From assembly GCA_019912315.1 (NCBI GenBank), contig JAIOJA010000077.1, positions 1-64,000 of the forward strand: a DNA stretch of 64,000 nt, in the 5' to 3' direction. Every line of letters starts with the position of its first letter. Position 1 is the first letter of the stretch. The notes beneath the pieces were generated by a model, which was not told the origin of the DNA, did not search any database, and worked only from the letters and a program-made list of their open reading frames with translations. The translations under genes were made by a program, and so were the position numbers. Shown here piece after piece: positions 61,760-64,000 of the stretch. Origin of the DNA: Planctomycetota bacterium (GTDB lineage: Bacteria > Planctomycetota > UBA8742 > UBA2392).

Positions 61760-62218
61760 ATGTTCCTGTTTGAGCTGATCGGTGCCTATCTCAAGCAACT
61801 GCGCCCGGAGAAATCCGGTGCGCGGGGGCGGTCGCGTACTCGTGCGGTCGGGGATGCGGCCGAAGAGTTTGCGTTGCAGTTCCTGAAGAAGGAAAAGCGC
61901 TTCCGCCTGATCGAGCGCGGCATGATGGATGAAGAGGGCGAGCTTGACCTGGTGGGGCGCGTCAAGGGCGTCGAGGGTCTGGTCGTGGTGGAAGTGCGTG
62001 CTCGCCGCGAGGGAGGGATGCTGACGCCGCGCGAGGCCGTGGATTACAGGAAGCAATGCCAGGTGGTTCGCAGCGCCGAGCGATTGCTGCGGCGGCAGGG
62101 TTTCCACGACGTGCTGCGGTACGACATCGTGGGCGTCTACCTGAACAAGCACAACGAGCCGGTCCGGGCCGAGCACTTTGAGAACGCGTTTGACAGGTCC
62201 GTGCTGAAGCGCGGCTAA
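61760..62218 (+). CDS. UPF0102/YraN-like nuclease-fold protein
   Basis: 152 aa. The family pattern is visible: AVGDAAEEFALQFLKKEKRF, then GELDLVGRV and VVVEVRARREGG. YraN proteins have a PD-(D/E)XK fold. The Asp of GELDL and the Glu of EVR are present, but the usual catalytic Lys (EVK) is Arg. Activity may be lost or altered. Role unknown, with links to DNA uptake or recombination. It often lies near rplS and rnhB, as here in part. Confidence 0.8.
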   Translation: MFLFELIGAYLKQLRPEKSGARGRSRTRAVGDAAEEFALQFLKKEKRFRLIERGMMDEEGELDLVGRVKGVEGLVVVEVRARREGGMLTPREAVDYRKQCQVVRSAERLLRRQGFHDVLRYDIVGVYLNKHNEPVRAEHFENAFDRSVLKRG

Positions 62219-63612
62219 CCTTCTTCCGGTACGTCGCCACCCTTGCGGTAGACATGAAATCTGGCGACGGCTTCAATCCAGAGGCTGGCATTGGTGGGCT
62301 CTTTTTCTCGCTCACGCAGCTCGGCAAGAACTTCGAGGCTGCGCCCGTCGCGCAGCAGGATCCACCAGCGCATGGCCACCAGAAACTCGTCGGGCTCTTC
62401 CGACTGTTCAAACCAGTTGTCGAGGTTCTCCAGGCACTTGTCGTTCTCGCGGGCCTTGAACAGTGCCATCGTGCGCATGATGCGCAGCCCCTCAACGTCC
62501 GGCTCGCGCACCTCAAGCTGCGTCAACTCGCTCAGGGTGATGTTCGGGGCGTTAAGGCGCAGGGCGTCTTCGGCGCGCCACAGCCGCAGCAGGCTCGTCA
62601 GTGACGACACGGCCGGCGGCTCGCCGAATTCAATCTCCCGCAGTTGCTCCAGGGTTGCTTCCGCCTCGTCGTCTCGTCGGGGGTCCAGCTTCAGCAACTG
62701 GTAGTAGCGCGACAGGGTGTCCGGGTGTGACGGTGAGACAGCGTCCAGTCGCCGGTACCAGTTGTTGACTTCGTCGTCCAGCGGGTCGTCGCTGGCCTTC
62801 ACCGCCAGCATCCACTTGCCAAACAGGGCCGCCCAGCGCAACTCGACGCGGTCCTGTGTTTCCAGCGTCTTGTCAAACACGGGTGCCAGTGCCTTCGCGT
62901 CGCTGACCGCTGTTACCATGCGAGCGGCATACTGTTGCAGGCCGTCGTAATCCGGCTGGTGCTTCAGGGCCTCCAGCAGCTGATTTACCGCGTCCGTCTC
63001 GCGGTCGGCACGCAAAGCGATTTCGCACAGCAGCACATGCGCGCGAGACAGGCGATCCGGCGGTGCATCGTCCTCGGCAAGCAGCGCGTTCGCAAATTCG
63101 CCGGCTTGCGCGTCGTTACCCAGGGCAGCTGCCGCATAGGCGTAGTCGAGCACGAACTCCGAACGAAACTCGGCGCCGGCAAGGTCCACGGCAACACGGC
63201 GCTGGGTCAACTCCTCGGCTTCCAGGTAGGTCTGGTTGTACAGGCTGCTTAGCGCAACGCGGGGCTCAAGCGCCTCGGGTGCCAGGTCGCGCGCGACCAG
63301 CAGCGATTTCTCGGCGCTGATCAGGTCGGCCTGCCAGCGATGCAACTGGGCAGCCAGCAGGTGCGCGCGGTAGTCGCCCCCGTTGTGCTTCAGGGCGTGG
63401 CTGACGGTGGTGTTTGCCCCCTCAACGTCGCCGTCCTTGATCTGCATCCGCAGCAGGTCGGCGTGTGAGTCGAGGTCATCCGGGTTGTCCTTCAGGTGCG
63501 CGACAAGGTCTTCCTTCGGGTCGTTGTACCCTTCAGGCATTTGCTCCGGGTCGTCGGGCATGATCGTGCAGCCGGCCAGCAGAAGCACGCAAAGCAGCAG
63601 CAGCCTGCGCAT
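62215..63612 (-). CDS. TPR-repeat lipoprotein
   Basis: 465 aa. The signal peptide has lipobox LAGC (RRLLLLCVLLLAGCTIMPDD), with Cys15 as the lipid site. The rest is a solenoid of TPR-like helix pairs (for example GDYRAHLLAAQLHRWQADLI). It has no catalytic motif. The ATG overlaps the stop of the upstream gene (TGATG), implying coupling. It converges on the YraN gene with a four-base overlap. It may act as a scaffold in envelope assembly; that is inference. Confidence 0.8.
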   Translation of the reverse strand: MRRLLLLCVLLLAGCTIMPDDPEQMPEGYNDPKEDLVAHLKDNPDDLDSHADLLRMQIKDGDVEGANTTVSHALKHNGGDYRAHLLAAQLHRWQADLISAEKSLLVARDLAPEALEPRVALSSLYNQTYLEAEELTQRRVAVDLAGAEFRSEFVLDYAYAAAALGNDAQAGEFANALLAEDDAPPDRLSRAHVLLCEIALRADRETDAVNQLLEALKHQPDYDGLQQYAARMVTAVSDAKALAPVFDKTLETQDRVELRWAALFGKWMLAVKASDDPLDDEVNNWYRRLDAVSPSHPDTLSRYYQLLKLDPRRDDEAEATLEQLREIEFGEPPAVSSLTSLLRLWRAEDALRLNAPNITLSELTQLEVREPDVEGLRIMRTMALFKARENDKCLENLDNWFEQSEEPDEFLVAMRWWILLRDGRSLEVLAELREREKEPTNASLWIEAVARFHVYRKGGDVPEEG

Positions 63613-64000
63613 CAGCGTTCTCCAGCGTCGTTGCGTGCTTCGGGAGCTGCGATGCGCCGCGAGGCGCTTGAAGGACGCAGCGCAATGCCGAGCTTCTCAA
63701 GGATCCGCCGAATCTCACCGGACCCGTTCGGGCGCAGCAGATAGACACCCGGCGCAAGGCGCCTTTCCACCCAGCGTGACAGTTCGGGCAACTCTTCCAG
63801 CAAGGCGGCCTGCTCGTGGTTTTCGGCAAGCAGGACTTCGGCGCCGCCGGCGTAAGGTGGCGCAAACTCGCCGCTCCAGGCGCGCAGTGCCAGCAGCAAT
63901 GGCGCGGACAAAGGGCGCGACATGCCCTCACGGATGCGCCGAAGCAACTCCTCGGGGCCCAGCGTGACGGCGGACTGCTTGACCAGCGCGGAGTCCAACT
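63612..64000 (-). CDS. C-terminal part of a helicase-associated-domain (Helicase_C_3-like) protein, partial
   Basis: The last 129 codons of a gene that enters from beyond the window. The segment (LVKQSAVTLGPEELLRRIRE, PLLLALRAWSGEFAPPY, then LSRWVERRLAPGVYLLRPN) resembles the XPB/Ssl2-type helicase-associated domain found after DEAD helicase cores or alone in bacteria. The apparent TTG start at 63998 is only the window edge. Assignment is by general pattern and moderate at best. Confidence 0.45.
   Translation of the reverse strand, partial: LDSALVKQSAVTLGPEELLRRIREGMSRPLSAPLLLALRAWSGEFAPPYAGGAEVLLAENHEQAALLEELPELSRWVERRLAPGVYLLRPNGSGEIRRILEKLGIALRPSSASRRIAAPEARNDAGER

Overview
The window is a GC-rich bacterial chromosome segment that I assign to the Planctomycetota with good but not absolute confidence. 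The main evidence is EF-Tu (26585-27784): its switch-I segment reads KGGTVRD..KTVTIA instead of the usual EEKARGITI, the form I know from planctomycete EF-Tu. Supporting signs are planctomycete-style RpoB, a GxxExxY protein, a TIGR03545/TIGR03546 pair, a short-LID adenylate kinase, and the absence of rpmD, rpsD and map from the expected ribosomal positions. No rRNA, CRISPR array or recognisable insertion sequence is present.

Layout. 1-3629: the end of a minus-strand operon with a TPM-domain membrane protein and a very large, lower-GC secreted or membrane protein of unknown function that runs off the left edge. 3850-6595: mreB-mreC-mreD cell-shape genes. 6580-8537: an FHA-Ser/Thr kinase and a TetR regulator on the minus strand. 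8755-13484: proteostasis genes tig, clpP, a truncated-looking TPR gene and clpX. 13481-18541: an M48 metalloprotease, leuB, a mannose-1-phosphate guanylyltransferase, a 511-bp GxxExxY module with inverted-repeat ends, and ruvX. 18600-26384: topA, a promoter-microORF-terminator unit, six tRNA genes (two of them structurally odd) and the TIGR03545/03546 pair. 26585-61697: an almost unbroken translation and transcription super-cluster: tuf, rpmG, tRNA-Trp, secE, nusG, rplKAJL, rpoBC, a lipoprotein gene, rpsL, rpsG, fusA, then the S10, spc and alpha operons, followed by trmD and rplS. 61760-64000: a YraN-like gene and two minus-strand genes (TPR lipoprotein; end of a probable helicase-associated-domain protein).

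How it works together. Most of the window builds and controls the ribosome, RNA polymerase and the Sec channel. Several transcription units (topA, leuB, rpsL, rpsG, fusA, rpsJ, tig) appear to share sigma70-type -10 boxes followed directly by a C-rich CGCCC-type discriminator, which suggests coordinated growth-rate or stringent control.

The most unusual content is non-coding. (i) A dispersed family of hairpins built from tandem 7-bp (also 8- or 9-bp) units, with a different unit at nearly every locus, sits in co-directional spacers of essential operons. (ii) A related 8-bp-unit inverted repeat brackets the GxxExxY gene as a compact mobile-looking module. (iii) A free-standing 24-codon Cys-containing microORF has its own promoter, a palindrome in the promoter spacer, a Shine-Dalgarno sequence and a terminator. 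(iv) Two adjacent odd tRNA genes: a serine-type tRNA that folds as 8/4 or 9/3 (allo-tRNA-like), and a class-I tRNA with a CAG anticodon.
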